A DNA stretch of 64,000 nucleotides from Chalciporus piperatus (GCA_038093975.1 JBBPTG010000076.1:59278-123277); one strand, 5' to 3'. Numbered from the stretch's first letter, positions 40,163 through 52,689 are shown. Numbers and translations: made by a program. The notes: a model not told the origin generated them from the letters alone.

Positions 40163-42498
40163 ACATGTTGCCCTTTCAATGTCGAACCACTTCAATGCTG
40201 GCCTTTCATCAATCTCATCCTGATCTAAGGGGATGTAGTCAACTTTGACATTTACCTCGTCTAACAAACTGTATTCAGGAGCCAAGTATACTACTACCCA
40301 GCAACTTACTAAATTGTTCTATCCCCTAAGTGGTGGTAGGACGATGTTCGGACTTTTAAACACCAAATTGGCATCGAAGCTTCAGCTCGTCATGTCCCTG
40401 TCAGGGGCTGAGTTTATATCAAGCAGGACCCAATCAACATGATGCACAACAAATAGTTGCTTCATCAAAGGTAAAAAACCCAGAGGAGACAGAGAAGAGT
40501 TGTCTCCTCTTTGGTACACCAGGCAGGAAAGCTAGCCAAAGACTATTATAAGAATAATCCAAGTGGAAAGAAGAAGGGTGTCACCCAAAAAGGACGATTA
40601 TAAATGAATATTTTGATTTAGTTGCTTGGAACCCTGTATGCTGGAGATGAAGTTCACCTAGACTTTGTCTCCAGAAATCCACAATGGCTTAGCAGAGAAG
40701 CTCAAAGAAGGAGAGAGAGACAAGCCTCTTTCCTCTGATATCCCTGAAATTCCAGCCATTAACCCCCTGTGGCTATGTAAGCCTGGGATTCACACTTATG
40801 CATGGAGCAAGAAACGGAGGATATTGCGTTTGCAGTAAGAATCAGGTATGTGACCATCATCTTTTCTTAATCCAAGTCTTGACTTTATACATTCAGTCCC
40901 TGGGAGACAATGTCTCCTTCTCAGAAAACTCATACCCAGAACAACCTGTTGCAGCCAAAGACTTGCAGGGGTGGACGCTAGTAGCCATAAGGTTGTGACA
41001 TCCACTCTCCACCGATCGATCAAGTATAGAATCCACCCAATCACCGGGAAGTACTGGGGTATCTTTCTGATGCATGACGCTAAGAAAAAGGAAAGGATGG
41101 AGGACATGGATGTGCTCGCCATCAGTTTGAGGCTGGGAACCAGCTCCACAGTTCTTGTCAAGGCCCTCCTGGAGGAATCTGGTACGGAGCTTATCTGTGT
41201 AGCTCCCAATACTCAACACGACACAAAGGATAGCAGGGGGTAGGCGGCTGTCAAGAGATGTTGGTGTGATTTAAGAGCCTCCACCCAAACCTGCACTCTG
41301 GTGGGATCCATTGTACAAAATCGTGATCGGTAGCATGCCTCGGGGGGAAAGCTCTCTTCTCCTGGTCACAACGAAGGAGCTCTGGCTGCCAACCTAGGCT
41401 GCCTGAAGTCTCCTGGAGAAGTTGACCCATGGCAATATCCTCAGCTGCAGGATGTGATCTCGAAAAGCTTTCACCCATCTAGCAAACCAATGGATGTGGA
41501 CCATATCCTTATCCACTGCCTCCCATAAGGAAGTTCCAAATACTGCATGGGAATGGTGTTCAGAGACATGATTCCACAAGAAAAACTTTCATTCTGTTTG
41601 GAGTAATCCACCAAAGCAAGAGACCAGCCAGCTTTGGAGGCGATCAAGAAATAGCTGGAAGGCGCCAACTACCCTGCCCAGTAAGTCACCTTGAATTCCA
41701 TCAGAACTACACCAGTAGGTATCATTAAAACTTACCAAACCGCACCATCTTTGCCTCAAAATGAACTGAGACAGCAATCCAGTCATTGTCATTGATGTTC
41801 AGTGGGAACTCCCTCTGTCCCCCTGCTCCTTTGGTTGATGACCCATTCCTGGCATGCCCTCCAGGACACTCGCTGGGAGGCAAGGGTGCATCTTTCCCAC
41901 CAAACAGTTAACATCCACATGGGTAGATCCCACGGTGGGGTTTTCCACATCGAGGGTCAATGATAGATGAAGATGCTGGACGTGGAGGGTGGGGGGCAGT
42001 TTTTGAGATGAGATTCATCAAGGGGATCCTTGTCTGGCTCAGTCGGTGGGTCACAACACATCCAGATAACCCGAGACAGGTATGGAGAGGAATTTTGATA
42101 ATGGGCTTTGGTGACTGCTTGGTATGGCAAATGCATTGTCACATGCTTGTGATAATCTTCAGGAGGGAAATAAGAATCAGGCTTACAGCTGTAAGAGTCT
42201 GTCAAGGATCCTGGCAGGGAACTGGCACTGACCATGCCTTTAGCTTCACTGTTGGTGTACTCATGGGTAGGGATTTCATGGACCCAGGAGTTGACAGAAG
42301 AAGCTGATCAGTTCCTTGGTAATCCATCTGTTTCTTCGCAGGTGTCCAATTACATGAGCAGCCATCAGAGAGAAACGGTGAGATTTCATGAAGTATCATG
42401 ATTTCTTGTATGTTTATGTAGATCTAGGTGCAAGCTGGAGAAGGGGTCCAGTCAGTGCACAATGATTTACTCCAGTAGGTCTTGGCACCTCCTGGTTT
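40163..42498. other. Unassigned region with minus-strand coding-like remnants
   Basis: Minus-strand frames from about 42235 to 40796 look coding in short runs (SYFPPEDYHKHVTMHLPY, WFARWVKAFRDHILQLRI, GDWVDSILDRSVESGCHN) but break repeatedly; 40163-40796 shows nothing. A 30-bp start of LTR family F (TGTTGCAGCCAAAGACTTGC) lies at 40947-40976. No family recognised. Confidence 0.3.
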
Positions 42499-42650
42499 AC
42501 CTGTGTTTACCTTGAAGCGCACACTTCCTTTGGAGTGCATTGTAGCTAACCTTCAGTTACTCACCCTGGACTCTAGTCCAAGCCTCCAATAGCCTCTTGA
42601 GTCGACCTAGCAACTGGCTAGTCCACCCCTGCAAGTCTTTGGCTGCAACA
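42499..42650 (-). repeat. LTR family F, 5'-terminal fragment (minus)
   Basis: Ends GGCTGCAACA at 42650 and follows the family through AACTGGCTAGTCCACC to the TTGAAGCGCACAC region; the rest is missing. Confidence 0.82.
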
Positions 42651-43135
42651 GTCACGAGGTACTGCTGAAGATTGAGCACAAAAATGATAACACAACAAAT
42701 GGTTCTCTTCGTTCCAGAGACCGGGGAAGATGGCTTGGTCGAGGGCGCAGAGCTCCTGGTGAAAATCTACCTCTCAGTGCTTCGCCATGGACCAGTCTCT
42801 TTTCACCCCTTTCAGAGCAGTTGCCCATATGTCGAAGGGGAGGGGCATCTCGGCCATGCGTAACTGACCCCATTTGTCTCACTCAGGCCTTGTCTTCGAA
42901 GCGTAAGTAGGTAGGAAGCTAAGTTGGGGAAAATCACCAAACACAACAGATGAGTGGTGGGAATGGGTACATAGAGGAGGGCATACCATCAGCATGAAGG
43001 ATTATCGAAGTGCCATCCAGGCAACTCTACCAGAGTGCATCACTCCTTCATCTTCAGGTGAAAATTCTTGTTGATCTTGACATTGCACTTCCCTCGCTAC
43101 CCACAGACCACTCGCAAAATAGGTTACAACCTTTT
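42651..43135. other. No gene seen
   Basis: Short open frames on both strands mirror each other; no motif, repeat or RNA gene recognised. Confidence 0.4.
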
Positions 43136-43238
43136 TGTTGCTTTTGGTGATTCCCCAACTTCGCTTTTCCTACTTACTTACTTTTCTATTACTCATACAC
43201 CTAGCGCTCCATTCGACTTCTAACCTATCTAGATCGAT
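43136..43238 (-). repeat. LTR family F, 3'-terminal fragment (minus)
   Basis: TGTTGCTTTTGGTGATTCCC through ACTTACTTACTTTTC to TATCTAGATCGAT, then stops. It covers the opposite end of the LTR from 42499-42650. Confidence 0.82.
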
Positions 43239-43777
43239 GGTGATTGCCCCAGCAAATGGCAGGAATCTGTCGAAATTGAGATGTACAAGCAAATTATTGT
43301 CCTGTCGTTTGACTATGGGACTTCAGGGTTGCCCACCAAGGTGCGTTTGTGGTTCATATGTGTACTGCCCAATATATGGTATGTTTGTCTTTTCAATGAA
43401 GTCCGGAGGCCCATCTGAACTAACAAAGTTTTGTATGGCTATGGGAGAGGCCCAGCACTCGTTGGGAAAAATGTACAAATGTATGGTTCTTGAAAGCACT
43501 GAGTTTGATGTTTTCCACCTACTACATATTATCCTACATCCACTGTGAGATGTATTGCATTCTGACTTCAAGTCTCTATCTCTTCCATTGTATGGAGGCC
43601 AAGGTAGATTCCTTTGGATGTAACCCATGTGTTCACAGAGTACTGTTGTGATCACCTTGTTCATCTTTTCTTCTCCGCATTGGCGAATCCATTGCAGCTC
43701 CGTCAGTCGATGCATCTAATTGTCGACAGTCTCTCCCTCCATTGCAATGAGCCCCACCTCGTTTGTGGGTAAGCATT
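43239..43777 (-). other. Unassigned minus-strand coding-like remnant
   Basis: The minus strand reads NEVGLIAMEGETVDN, a stop, then MHRLTELQWIRQCGEEKMNK and KVITTVLCEHMGYIQRNLPW to 43323. Composition looks protein-coding, but I do not recognise the family. Confidence 0.35.
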
Positions 43778-43878
43778 TGTTGCAGCCAAAGACTTGCATG
43801 GGTGGACTAGCTAGTTGCTATTTGAGGCTTGGACTAGAGTCCAATGTGAGTAGCTAAAGGTATTTGAGTGAAGGAATC
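43778..43878 (+). repeat. LTR family F, 5' fragment
   Basis: TGTTGCAGCCAAAGACTTGC to TATTTGAGTGAAGGAA with a small internal deletion; truncated after about 100 bp. Confidence 0.8.
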
Positions 43879-45799
43879 AGAGTGCTGACTTAATTGTGGT
43901 CAAAGATAGAGCCAGTGAAGTGTTATACTGAGATGCTGTGTGTCAGCAACTTGTAACTTCCCGAAAGGGCTCGCAGTATGTGGAAGGTATGCAGGAGACT
44001 AGTGTTCGAGGAAGACGAGCAGGGGGAGTTGGCGAGGACAGGAAATGGGTGCCACTGGGGCATTTGCGGACCGTCCTCTCGTTAGCGAACACCATTTATG
44101 CTTCCACTTGCACTTGTGGCAGGCAGACATCCTCGAGGTGAGGTTGGTCCTTTGGCAGAGGTGAATGCTGTCCTCCCTGCACCTCTCACACCTTCTATGT
44201 CCGGTGAGTGAGTGAGGTTTAGTTGGGGGATGAATGTAATGGTATGAGTAAGAATGAGCAAGGGGGTGTTGATCATTTCTGGAGAGTTTTGTGGATGGCG
44301 GAGGAGATTGGTTGTGGTGGGCAAGGTAAGTGCGTCATGGCATGTGGGGTCTCTTCTCTGGATACTTGCTCCATGGACAGTGGTGTTGTCCAGTGAGTTT
44401 GATAGTTGGAGGTATTCTGCCTCCCTTTCTAAGATGATATCCAGGGATTCTGAAACAATAATCTCGCCAGCTGACACCAAATGAGATTATCATAGTTGCC
44501 AGCATATTTGCACGTGCTGAGATTCTAAGTACACATCTAGGAGGACAAGGTCACCACCCCCAGACATTGGCCCTCGGCAGCACAAAGCAAAACATGCTCA
44601 AACTTCCTCTCCCAACTGTTGGGAGATTGATGATGGTGACCATGAGCAGTTCAATAACCCAATGCTCAACAGTAAGTTTCGCTCCCTAGCTAACCATTCT
44701 TTCATCATCCAACACCCACTAGTACACTACTTCTTGTTGCATCCAGTGGTTGACTCCTTGTATTTGGTAGTCTTTTAAACTACCCCTGGTTGGCGAGAGG
44801 CACTTACACTTCCAATCTGAGTCTGGCTCTCTTACCTGTGTTTACATTGTGGTCTGCCTCACTGTGTGCATCAAGGGTGAACATCTTCTACACACAACTA
44901 TTCCCTTGACATCTCTCAAGATTTACCGTCCTGTCAAGAGGAATATACTGTGCATGGTGGTTGAGGGTAAAGGGGCAAGGAGCAAGCAGGGTTGGTTTCT
45001 TCACTGACCAGAGTTTATAAGGAAGATTAGGTTGCTGTCCGACGACCAGATGGATGTCTGGCTGCTGAAGTATTCTTGCCTATGAGCAGAGTTATTGTAG
45101 TCAAACCGCATCGACCACATCTGTGCCTTTCAAAGGCATGTCCAATTTGAGTATTGGAGGCAGAAATAGCCAGCTGCCTTAAGGGGTTTAGCCAATTCTC
45201 GGTAGGTGGCACCTGCAATAATTAGTGGCAAAGCGGGGTGAGGAGGCTGGACTTGAGCTCATCTGTGAACTGCGTACATATATGCACCTCACCCAGAGCA
45301 ATGTACTACTCATCTCCATGTATGTCACACAACTACTTTGAGTGCCTAAATTTAAATCTAGCTCTGACTTTCCACTGGCAGGCTGCATCACGTCCTTGGC
45401 TGGTGTATTCCCACTATTCCCACCGCAGCGGCTTTTCCTGCGAAGTTTTGTCCAGAATCTGCAGTGCTGAAGGTCGTGTTATAGGCAGGATTTGTTCTCC
45501 ACCATCCATGAAGGAAAGTATTCAGACAAAAAAGGAAGAACTGACTTATTGGTTAAGCCTTTCGTCCTGTCCACCTTTTCAAGATCTTTCAATGGTCAAA
45601 CCAGCCCCTGTCTGACACAAGTGCTTGGTTTGTTCGTTGTACTAGGAAGAAACCTATGTTGTGACATGATGTTGGGTAGCAGCCACAAGCACCTGAGGCT
45701 TCTCTGTCATGAGAGCTGCAAAATCTGGTTCAAATTCAAATATATATATACTGGGTGAGTTCTAGGTCATAGTACTGGGCCTTGGCTACAAATCAGTCC
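43879..45799. other. Unassigned region
   Basis: The longest plausible frame is 44082-44480 on the minus strand (132 codons, LDIILEREAEYLQLSNSLDN), without a recognised domain. A donor-like CAGTAAGT lies near 44670. No TE termini were found. There is a short TA microsatellite at about 45742-45752. Confidence 0.3.
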
Positions 45800-46105
45800 T
45801 GTTGCTTTTGGTGATTCCCCAACTTAGCTTTTCCTACTTACTGACTTGTCTATTACTCATACAGCGCTACCTAGCGCTCCATTCGACCTCTAATATCTAG
45901 ATTGATTCCTCAGGTCATTTTACCTAGGGTACCAACTTGGTTTGTTACCTAGTCTTGTTTCCTTCGCTCTGCACTGGCAGAGCTTTACTAAGGCGTTCAA
46001 ATATATCACAGTTACTCACATTGAACTCTAGTCCAGGCTCCCAATAGACCCTTGAGTCGACCTAGCAACTGGCTAGTCCACCCCTGCAAGTCTGTGGCTG
46101 CAACA
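45800..46105 (-). repeat. LTR family F copy with internal deletion (minus)
   Basis: Both ends are present (TGTTGCTTTTGGTGATTCCC and GGCTGCAACA) but about 110 bp is lost after AGAGCTTTACT. Flanks AGTCC and CATTT do not match. It cuts the frame at 46106-46494. Confidence 0.85.
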
Positions 46106-46494
46106 CATTTCATTCCAGCAAGGCGAAGGACAGACATGATATACCTGTGTGATTCGCACGACTTCACAGGGATACCATTTTTTCTGAGAATTGTAAGGGG
46201 ATCCCTTCCCAGGAAAGCTCCCCTCTCTTTTTCAGGGGAATAGTTCCCCACCAGCCTGTTCTCCCCCTCTGACCCCTGGATCCAGAGGGAAAACGCCCCC
46301 CTCACCAGGTTTGGGTGGTTCACCCTGATGTAGGCTGGTAGGTGGTCAAGGGGGACGGACATGGGGTCATCGTCCATGGGCTGCAAACTGATGCTCTGGT
46401 TGGCCATGGCAAGGAAAGAGGGGGGAAGCAGGGAAGAATTGGCAACCGCCGCCTGTGGGGGAGCTGATGTACCCTCAAACACCCAAGACCCCAA
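46106..46494 (-). pseudogene. Hypothetical protein, truncated by LTR F
   Basis: Open from about 46494 (MGSWVFEGTSAPP) through YIRVNHPNLVRGAFSLWIQG and KERGAFLGRDPLTILRKN to LAGMK, where LTR family F starts. No family recognised. 46495-46742 holds nothing I can name. Confidence 0.4.
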
Positions 46495-46742
46495 GCCCCA
46501 AGACAGTGCCTAGACAGCCGGGTCCTGATCTAGAGGCAGCTGCCCATAGGCATGTGTCCACACAGGCAGAAAAATAACAGAATGTGCAATGATTGGATAC
46601 AGTGGGTACTAGCAAGTGAGAGTGTGATGTGAGGATACGAACAGGGTGACAAAACACAGTGAATGAAAGCATGAATGACGTGAACACATGTTTGCGAGTG
46701 TACACAATGAGATAGAAATGGGGGAAGAGAGTAGAAACTACT

Positions 46743-47277
46743 TCACACAAGGGTGTTTACTGCCTGAAGCCACAGTGCTGTAGTGAACACAGCCCCATTG
46801 GCACTCCTGCCAGTGGAGGTGGTTGGGCAACGAGTGTGAATTCTGGTCGAACAGGGACACCCAATCTTGCCTCTTTGAGTGGCGTCAAGAGAACGGCGGA
46901 CGAAGGAATTTCCAGTGTGAGCATATTCTGAGTGATGAAAGTTGAGGTGTTGCTCCATGTTATACCTCCAAACGCCAGGCCGCCAATCAGTCACTCTCGA
47001 GCATGGCAATAATGGGTACAATGGGCACACACAGGACAGGAACATTTCGACAGGGTCACTTTTGTGAGCCTTTGTCCCCACAGCTCAACTTGATCTGCAC
47101 CTTGAATGGACAGTCTGTGAGAACCTCTGGCCCACGCAATGACAGGACCTTGACTTTGACTGCACATTCTGTATGAACGAGCTGAGACCACCCACAAAAT
47201 CCGCATGAGAGGTTGTTGACGGGCGATATCAATGGTTCTTCAATGCCTTGGATGGAACGCAATATGTGCTGCCCCAT
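46743..47277 (-). pseudogene. C2H2-type zinc-finger hypothetical protein fragment
   Basis: Two overlapping minus frames combine to CGFCGWS...C, a long spacer, NVPVLC.CPL region, and VWRYNMEQHLNFHH. This fits a multi-copy basidiomycete family with a C-rich start and a final CPxC...YNMxxHL...H finger, as remembered. A frameshift lies near 47060 and a stop after GSQK. The start is missing. Confidence 0.5.
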
Positions 47278-47311
47278 ATGACAGCGTATATCATCTGCTG
47301 GCTCGCGACAT

Positions 47312-47466
47312 TAGTGTTTCAATGTCCAGTTGTGCTGGTAACTGGACTGGACTGGACTGATCACAACTGGACTGCAGTTGCTGGTTGCCTACTTTTCAGA
47401 TCAAAAGACTGCAGTTGCAACCGTAAAAAAGACCGGTTGCAACCAATTCACAGCCACCCCATATGT
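47312..47466. mobile_element. Truncated hAT-type MITE
   Basis: Starts TAGTGTTTCAATGTCCAG and matches the first 155 bp of the 62451 copy up to CACAGCCACCCC; the remainder is absent. Confidence 0.82.
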
Positions 47467-47475
47467 ACTAACGAG

Positions 47476-48850
47476 GTGGGAGCGAGTCTTTCATAAGGTG
47501 GTTCTGGAACACTTCTTCTACTAGAATGGGGTGCAGGATAGTATACTCCTGGTGCGTTTGTTTCTCTCAATTGTCCTTCTTCTTCGCTATCTGAGCTTAC
47601 CAATCCTGGTATTGAGTCCCTATCATCTTCCTCTTCTGCTTGAGATCTAACTGGTCCGAGGGGAGGAGTAGGTGGGGTTACAACACGATTTCTGTGTGAT
47701 ACATGGATATATGTGAAGTCAAAAGTAACACAAAGGTCGTCTGAGAGTATTACGTGGCCTGAGATGAGGTACGTACTCGAGAGGGAGAGCCAGAGCCTGA
47801 TCTGGACGAGACTTCCTAATGGGACTTAGTGCAGCAACTAGGACTCAGGGTTGATACTCTCTAGGACCTTAATATGAACACCGGCGTTCTCTGGGACACC
47901 TCCAGCGGCCCTGTCGCTTCGTCGGCCCGAATCACCTCGATAGGCGGTAGCGACGGGAGTCGGAAATTGCCAATCTGGGGATTGGCAGGATGGTGAGGTA
48001 AGCGAAGAGTACTGAGGGGATGAACATAAACCTTGGTTGGCAAATGATATGGGTAAGAAGGAATTACTGGGTGATCCTCTGGATGCCACTCGTACTCTGA
48101 TGAATAGGGGTCCCACTGAGCGCGAACATGGTGTTGCAGCCAAAGACTTGCAGGGGTGGACTAGCCAGTTGCTAGGTCGACTCAAGGGTCTATTGGAGGC
48201 TTGGACTAGAGTCCAATGTGAGTAACTGAATGTATTTGAGTGAAGAAATAGGTAACAGTACCTAGAGTCCAATGTGAGTAACTGAAGGTTAGCTACAGAG
48301 GAGTGTGCGCTTCAAGGTAAACAAAGGTAAACAAAGTGTCAGGGAAGCGCCACACAAGTCTAAGGTAAAGCTCTGCTAGTGCAGAGCGAAGGAAAGAAGA
48401 CTAGGTAATGAACCAAGTTGGTACCCTAGGTAAAATGACCTGAGGAATTGATCTAGATAGGTTAGAAGTTGAATGGAGCGCTAGGTAGCGCTGTATGAGT
48501 AAAAGGAAAGTAAGTAAGTAGGAAAAGCTAAGTTGGGGAATCACCAAAAGTAACACATGGGGCTTAGGGGTTGGTGGTAACTGAGCAAGAGCTTCTTCTT
48601 CTCTCTTAATGAACGGTGCTCAAGCATGGGCAATAGCTTCTTGGAGCTGATACTTTTCTTCTTGGAGCTCTGCTATGATGTTGGTGAAGGGCAGTGGTGC
48701 TTCAGCAGCGGGAAGATCAAGTATCCCGTTCCACTGGATAGAAGGGACAGGAGACACAGTGTGCTGGGAGGCGGTGGGTTGCTCAACACTTATTAAAGGT
48801 AAGGTCAGTGATAACAAGGGCTCGCAGCGAACAAGCAGCGCAGTACCCAC
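47476..48850 (-). pseudogene. Unassigned broken gene interrupted by solo LTR F
   Basis: Minus-strand pieces: VPSIQWNGILDLPAAEAPLP and FTNIIAELQEEKYQLQEAIA (48850-48620), then the solo LTR, then HPEDHPVIPSYPYHLPTKVY, PLPPIEV-like stretches and a disordered acidic tail (VRSQAEEEDDRDSIPGLVSS). Frames change and stops occur. It could be the gag-like part of an LTR element whose 5' LTR is 48866-49228; that is inference. Confidence 0.35.
48132..48555 (+). mobile_element. Solo LTR, family F, with target duplication
   Basis: 424 bp from TGTTGCAGCC to CAAAAGTAACA with a perfect 5-bp duplication CATGG (48127-48131, 48556-48560). It has an internal duplication of the GAGTCCAATGTGAGTAACTG region (about 55-bp period). 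This copy defines the family F ends: TG...CA termini and 5-bp duplications mark it as an LTR. Confidence 0.95.
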
Positions 48851-48865
48851 TTGTGCTCAATGGTG

Positions 48866-49228
48866 AAGATAGTGTACAAGACACATGTGGTAGCGAAGAG
48901 ACGCTAAGACAAAAGAAAAGATCAGTCTTGTTCTAATCAAATGACTCAACTCAGCAAAGAGCTAAGACTCACACTAGACAATAAAGAGCCGATGCACTTG
49001 GCTGAGGTTCGATGAGGAAACTCCAGGAGAACAAGACTGGGGAGTCCAGTGCTTGTCGACCCAGGTTTATATACTATTGACAATGTTTGTACATGTTGTG
49101 GTTAAACCATTATCATATGTGACTAGGTATGACTCATGATGACTACTAGCCATAACTAGCTCTACTGCAGAATGAGTAAGCGTGAGTCATGTGATGAGTA
49201 ATACTGACTGATGACCAGTGAGTTATCA
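48866..49228 (-). repeat. Possible degenerate LTR
   Basis: On the minus strand it begins TGTTCATGATAACTC, is rich in TGACTCAT words and has a TATA-like sequence near 49070. In organisation it resembles the solo LTR at 13687. No second copy in the window, so this is tentative. Confidence 0.3.
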
Positions 49229-49235
49229 TGAACAA

Positions 49236-49257
49236 TGGTGGGGCGCAAGCCCCACCA
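49236..49257. repeat. Palindrome TGGTGGGGC/GCCCCACCA, left
   Basis: A perfect 9-bp stem with loop GCAA. A near-identical palindrome lies at 50681-50701; the coiled-coil pseudogene is between them. Confidence 0.9.
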
Positions 49258-49461
49258 AAAAGCCGTAACCTTTATGTCAGCAACTTACCCCTAAACATGC
49301 CCAATTCACGACACGATGTGCAACAGCTCGTCAATATGCACAAAATTCTCAATGTTGAAGGTAACTACACCATGTTAGTAGATATAAGTATTAGTATGAC
49401 AGAAATATAAGTATAAACACACAAATCAAAGATGGAATACCATTAAATAGCACATAAGAAT

Positions 49462-50216
49462 CTAATACTCGATGTACGAGTGATCAAATGCCTCCATACT
49501 GACATCCGCAGGGACCAATGGTGCTGGTGTAGTTAATGCCAACAGTTCGGCTGTGTACACCCCTTTGTGCATCAGCCTCCAGATAGGTCCCTTGTCTTTG
49601 TTACATTTGGCTAAGATTAACTTGAGGTTTTCAACAACGCATCTCGATTGCCCGGACTCGCTTGCGTGAGTCTCGCAGCATGTTTTGGAGATCATGATGC
49701 TGGTTCTCGCTCTCGCTCCTGTGCAGCGCCGCGCGAAGACCGTACAATTGGTGAGCCATATCTGATACCATCGTATGGCATTGCGACTCAGCATGCGCCT
49801 GTTCGTTCAATCCAGCCGCAACCTCCTCCGACCTGGTCTGTAGGCTCGTCTGCAGCTAGTTTGCCATCTGCATGGTCATTTCCAAAGATCGCTTGGCATG
49901 TCGACCTTCCGCCGCTCGTTCCGAAGCAGTTTCCATGCCCAATCTGCCCACGCTGATTGTTTGGACACTGTGGCCTCAGTCTGCCAGAGGCAAGAGCATC
50001 ACTCAGGGTGCCCTCCGTGAGCACTAACTTCCTCTGGGTTTCGGAAAGAAGGTCTTGGAGGACCTTTACACGCTTTGCTGGCTGGCGAGGAAGGGGAGTT
50101 GAGGTTCCTGGAGGTATGTTTGCTTTTTCATTGAGCCGTTTTAGGTGTGCAAGCTGAGCTGGTGACCGGCGTTTTTTGGTCGACGAGTAGAGGACGGGAC
50201 GTGGCATGGCACCCAA
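49462..50216 (-). pseudogene. Coiled-coil hypothetical protein, frameshifted
   Basis: Starts MGAMPRPVLYSSTKKRRSPA, with basic KKRRSPAQLAHLKRLN, then leucine/lysine helices (VKVLQDLLSETQRKLVLTEG). A frame change near 49980 leads into RHAKRSLEMTMQMAN, a stop (TAG), a long coiled coil (EEVAAGLNEQAHAESQCH) and another frame change near 49630 before KLILAKCNKDKGPIWRLMHK and the end at 49462. Similar N-terminally basic coiled-coil ORFs are multi-copy in Agaricomycetes; function unknown. 50217-50680 holds nothing recognised. Confidence 0.5.
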
Positions 50217-50680
50217 GGCTACACTGGGTCAATACAGGACGGTCCGAGTATATAGGAGGCCACGGCCTACTGGGGACGACAACCGATGACACTTCAGATC
50301 AGACGTCGGACATGATTTAAGGTCGCATAGGGGTGAATACACAGTGCATTTGCCTTGGTACTGAACACGACATCGATAAACGATCTGGTAGGCATAAAAA
50401 TCATTATTACAATTCCCTCTTGCTGTCATTGGGCACAGTTCACGAGAATAGTGTGTATCTACTCTTGCATCAGATAATCTTGTGCATCATCCTCGAGATA
50501 TCTTCACCATTTCAGCACAAAAACAAAAAGTTCTGCCCAGACTTTATTCTTAGCAGTACTAAGTTTGTTTTATTACTCTGCATCATGGCAATCTACCCAT
50601 CTATTGGTACGAACATGGATCGTGTCACAGCATATGGCCAACACTCAGTGAGCACGGCTTACATAAGCTTATAGCTTCTT

Positions 50681-50701
50681 TGGTGGGGCTCCGCCCCACC
50701 A
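50681..50701. repeat. Palindrome TGGTGGGGC/GCCCCACCA, right
   Basis: A perfect 9-bp stem with loop TCC, matching 49236-49257. The stretch 50702-51032 up to the Harbinger element shows no gene. Confidence 0.9.
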
Positions 50702-51032
50702 TAAACAAGTGAAGACCTAGCTTATGTAAGTATGTCATGTGACACAATAAGATAAGATAACAAAAGAAAAAGAGAAACGACTAAGTCCGAAACAAAGAGG
50801 AACAGTAAGCGTAATGGAGTGTAGGCATGATTAGGATGAGGAAATGAAGTGTTCGTAACACCTTGCTTGAGTAACAAGTAAAGGTCATGAGCATCAGACT
50901 TGTATCATGTCAATAGCCTAGCTCTAATCTTGACCTTGCTAACTAGCCCTTTTGACACTGATCACCTGTCAACTCAGTTGTTGATAAAGTGAGCTAGTAT
51001 CACCAGAATTGACAAAAATTGACACTGGCTAA

Positions 51033-51095
51033 GGGCCTGTTTGAGATGGCCAAAAGTGCTACTAACCGCGTAGCCACACTCGCTTAGCTATAGCC
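51033..51095 (+). repeat. Harbinger left TIR
   Basis: 63 bp, matching the right TIR at all but two positions apart from a 14-bp duplication (CGCACTCGCTTAGC) found only in the right one. Confidence 0.95.
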
Positions 51096-51203
51096 GACCG
51101 AGAGAGGCAAACTAGTAGGTACTACAACCTTTTCATTTTCCGTCAGGAACTCGTTGTCCTCCCGATTTGGAAGTGATTGAGTGATCACTCCGCAGCCATC
51201 ATC

Positions 51204-52501
51204 ATGAGCAACCTACGACCAGAACAACGACAGCGCATCATCCAGTATATGACCCTCCTCTTCAGCATCATTATCTGTGCTGTGGCAAGCACAGTCTCTT
51301 CGCTTTCTGAACCCCGCAGAGACCCAGAGCCCTACCACACTTCAATCCTTTCCGGTGAAGGATGGTTGCTCGAACTTCTAACAGGCCATCTGGAACGCAT
51401 CCGCAATGAACTCGGCATCCATGCAGAACTTTTCAATGAACTCATATCAATTCTCAGAGGTTATGGCCATTCCAATGCGAAGTCTGTTTCATTGGAAGAA
51501 CAACTCGCCATTTTCCTATACACATGTGTCACTGGGCTGCCTGTAAGGCATGTTGGTGAGAGATTTCAACGGTTGAATGATACAGTTTCACGGTATGTTG
51601 GATACAGAGATGGGAGCGTCAGTCCGAGTCAAACCTAATTGTCTGTTTAAATAGTTACTTTCGCAAATGGTCATCATTTTCTCCTCTCCTCCTTTCTATA
51701 CGACTTTCATCACCCCCCCTGGTATCAACACAGTCTCGTCAAAGTTCAGATCGAACCCAAAATTCTGGCCATATTTCAAGGACGCGATTGGTGCTATTGA
51801 TGGCAGCCATATTCCAGTTGCAGCACCTCCCGCTGTCGTCGCCACCGCATTCAGGGACCGCAAGGGTTCGCTCTCCCAGAACTGCCTTTTCATATCCGAC
51901 TTCAACCTCCAGTTCACTTATGCTCTCACAGGCTGGGAGGGGTCTGCTTCAGATTCACGGGTGTATGATGATGCCATTTCGCGCAATCTCATTATCCCTG
52001 AGGGCAAATATACCTTGGCTTTCCCTCCCGCCGGACTTTACTTGTTCCATATCGTGGTGTGCGGTATCACCTGGCGGGATGGGGCCGGGCAAATGTAAGG
52101 TATGTATTTAACTTTGTTTGATCACATTGGGCTGACGAAACGCTGGGAGACCTGTCAATAAAAGGGAACTGTTCAACTTGCGGCATGCCTCTGCAAGAAA
52201 CGTTGTCGAACGGATCTTCGGTGTTGTCAAAAAACGTTTTCGGATTCTCCTCCTTGGGCTTGCGTATCCACTGGAAATTCAGGCACGTATTCCAGCAGCA
52301 CTTTGTGCTCTTCACAACTTCATTCGTATCCACGAGGCTGATGAAGAACTAATTACTGATGACGATTCCAACGATCCCAATGGTGGTATGGAGGATGGGC
52401 CTGATGATTTTGACCCTGAAGCCGAAGAGGAAGAAGGTGTGGATTTGCGGGATAGGATTGCGGATGAGATATGGACAGATTATATACGTTTTCATGGGTA
52501 G
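51204..52501 (+). pseudogene. Harbinger transposase (DDE_Tnp_4 nuclease)
   Basis: Exons 51204-51592, 51655-52099 and 52150-52501, with GTATGT donors and introns of 62 and 50 bp; the start is ATG 51204 (MSNLRPEQRQR). Catalytic motifs: first D in GAIDGSHIP, last E in VVERIFGVVKKRFR. The expected second aspartate (LADAGY/F motif after EGKYTLA) is missing: about 8 bp are lost and the frame shifts at 52020. A single-base loss at 51667 (YFRK, then MVIIFSS in another frame) also breaks it. Otherwise the fold is complete, with an acidic C-terminal end typical of fungal copies. It would cut and paste the element together with the Myb-like partner. Confidence 0.93.
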
Positions 52502-52689
52502 ACTTGCCAGTCACAGTGGACTTCGCCTGGGACTTCGGTAATGTTGGCAGCACCATGTAATTGGTACATTACAAGGAATAAATACATGACATTCGTGCAC
52601 GGAAAAACATGCCTGAGCCTGAGGATGGAAGAGAGTCAGCGGGGTGACACATAAGACTTGTAATAGTACAACAAAGCAGGGTCAGAGAA

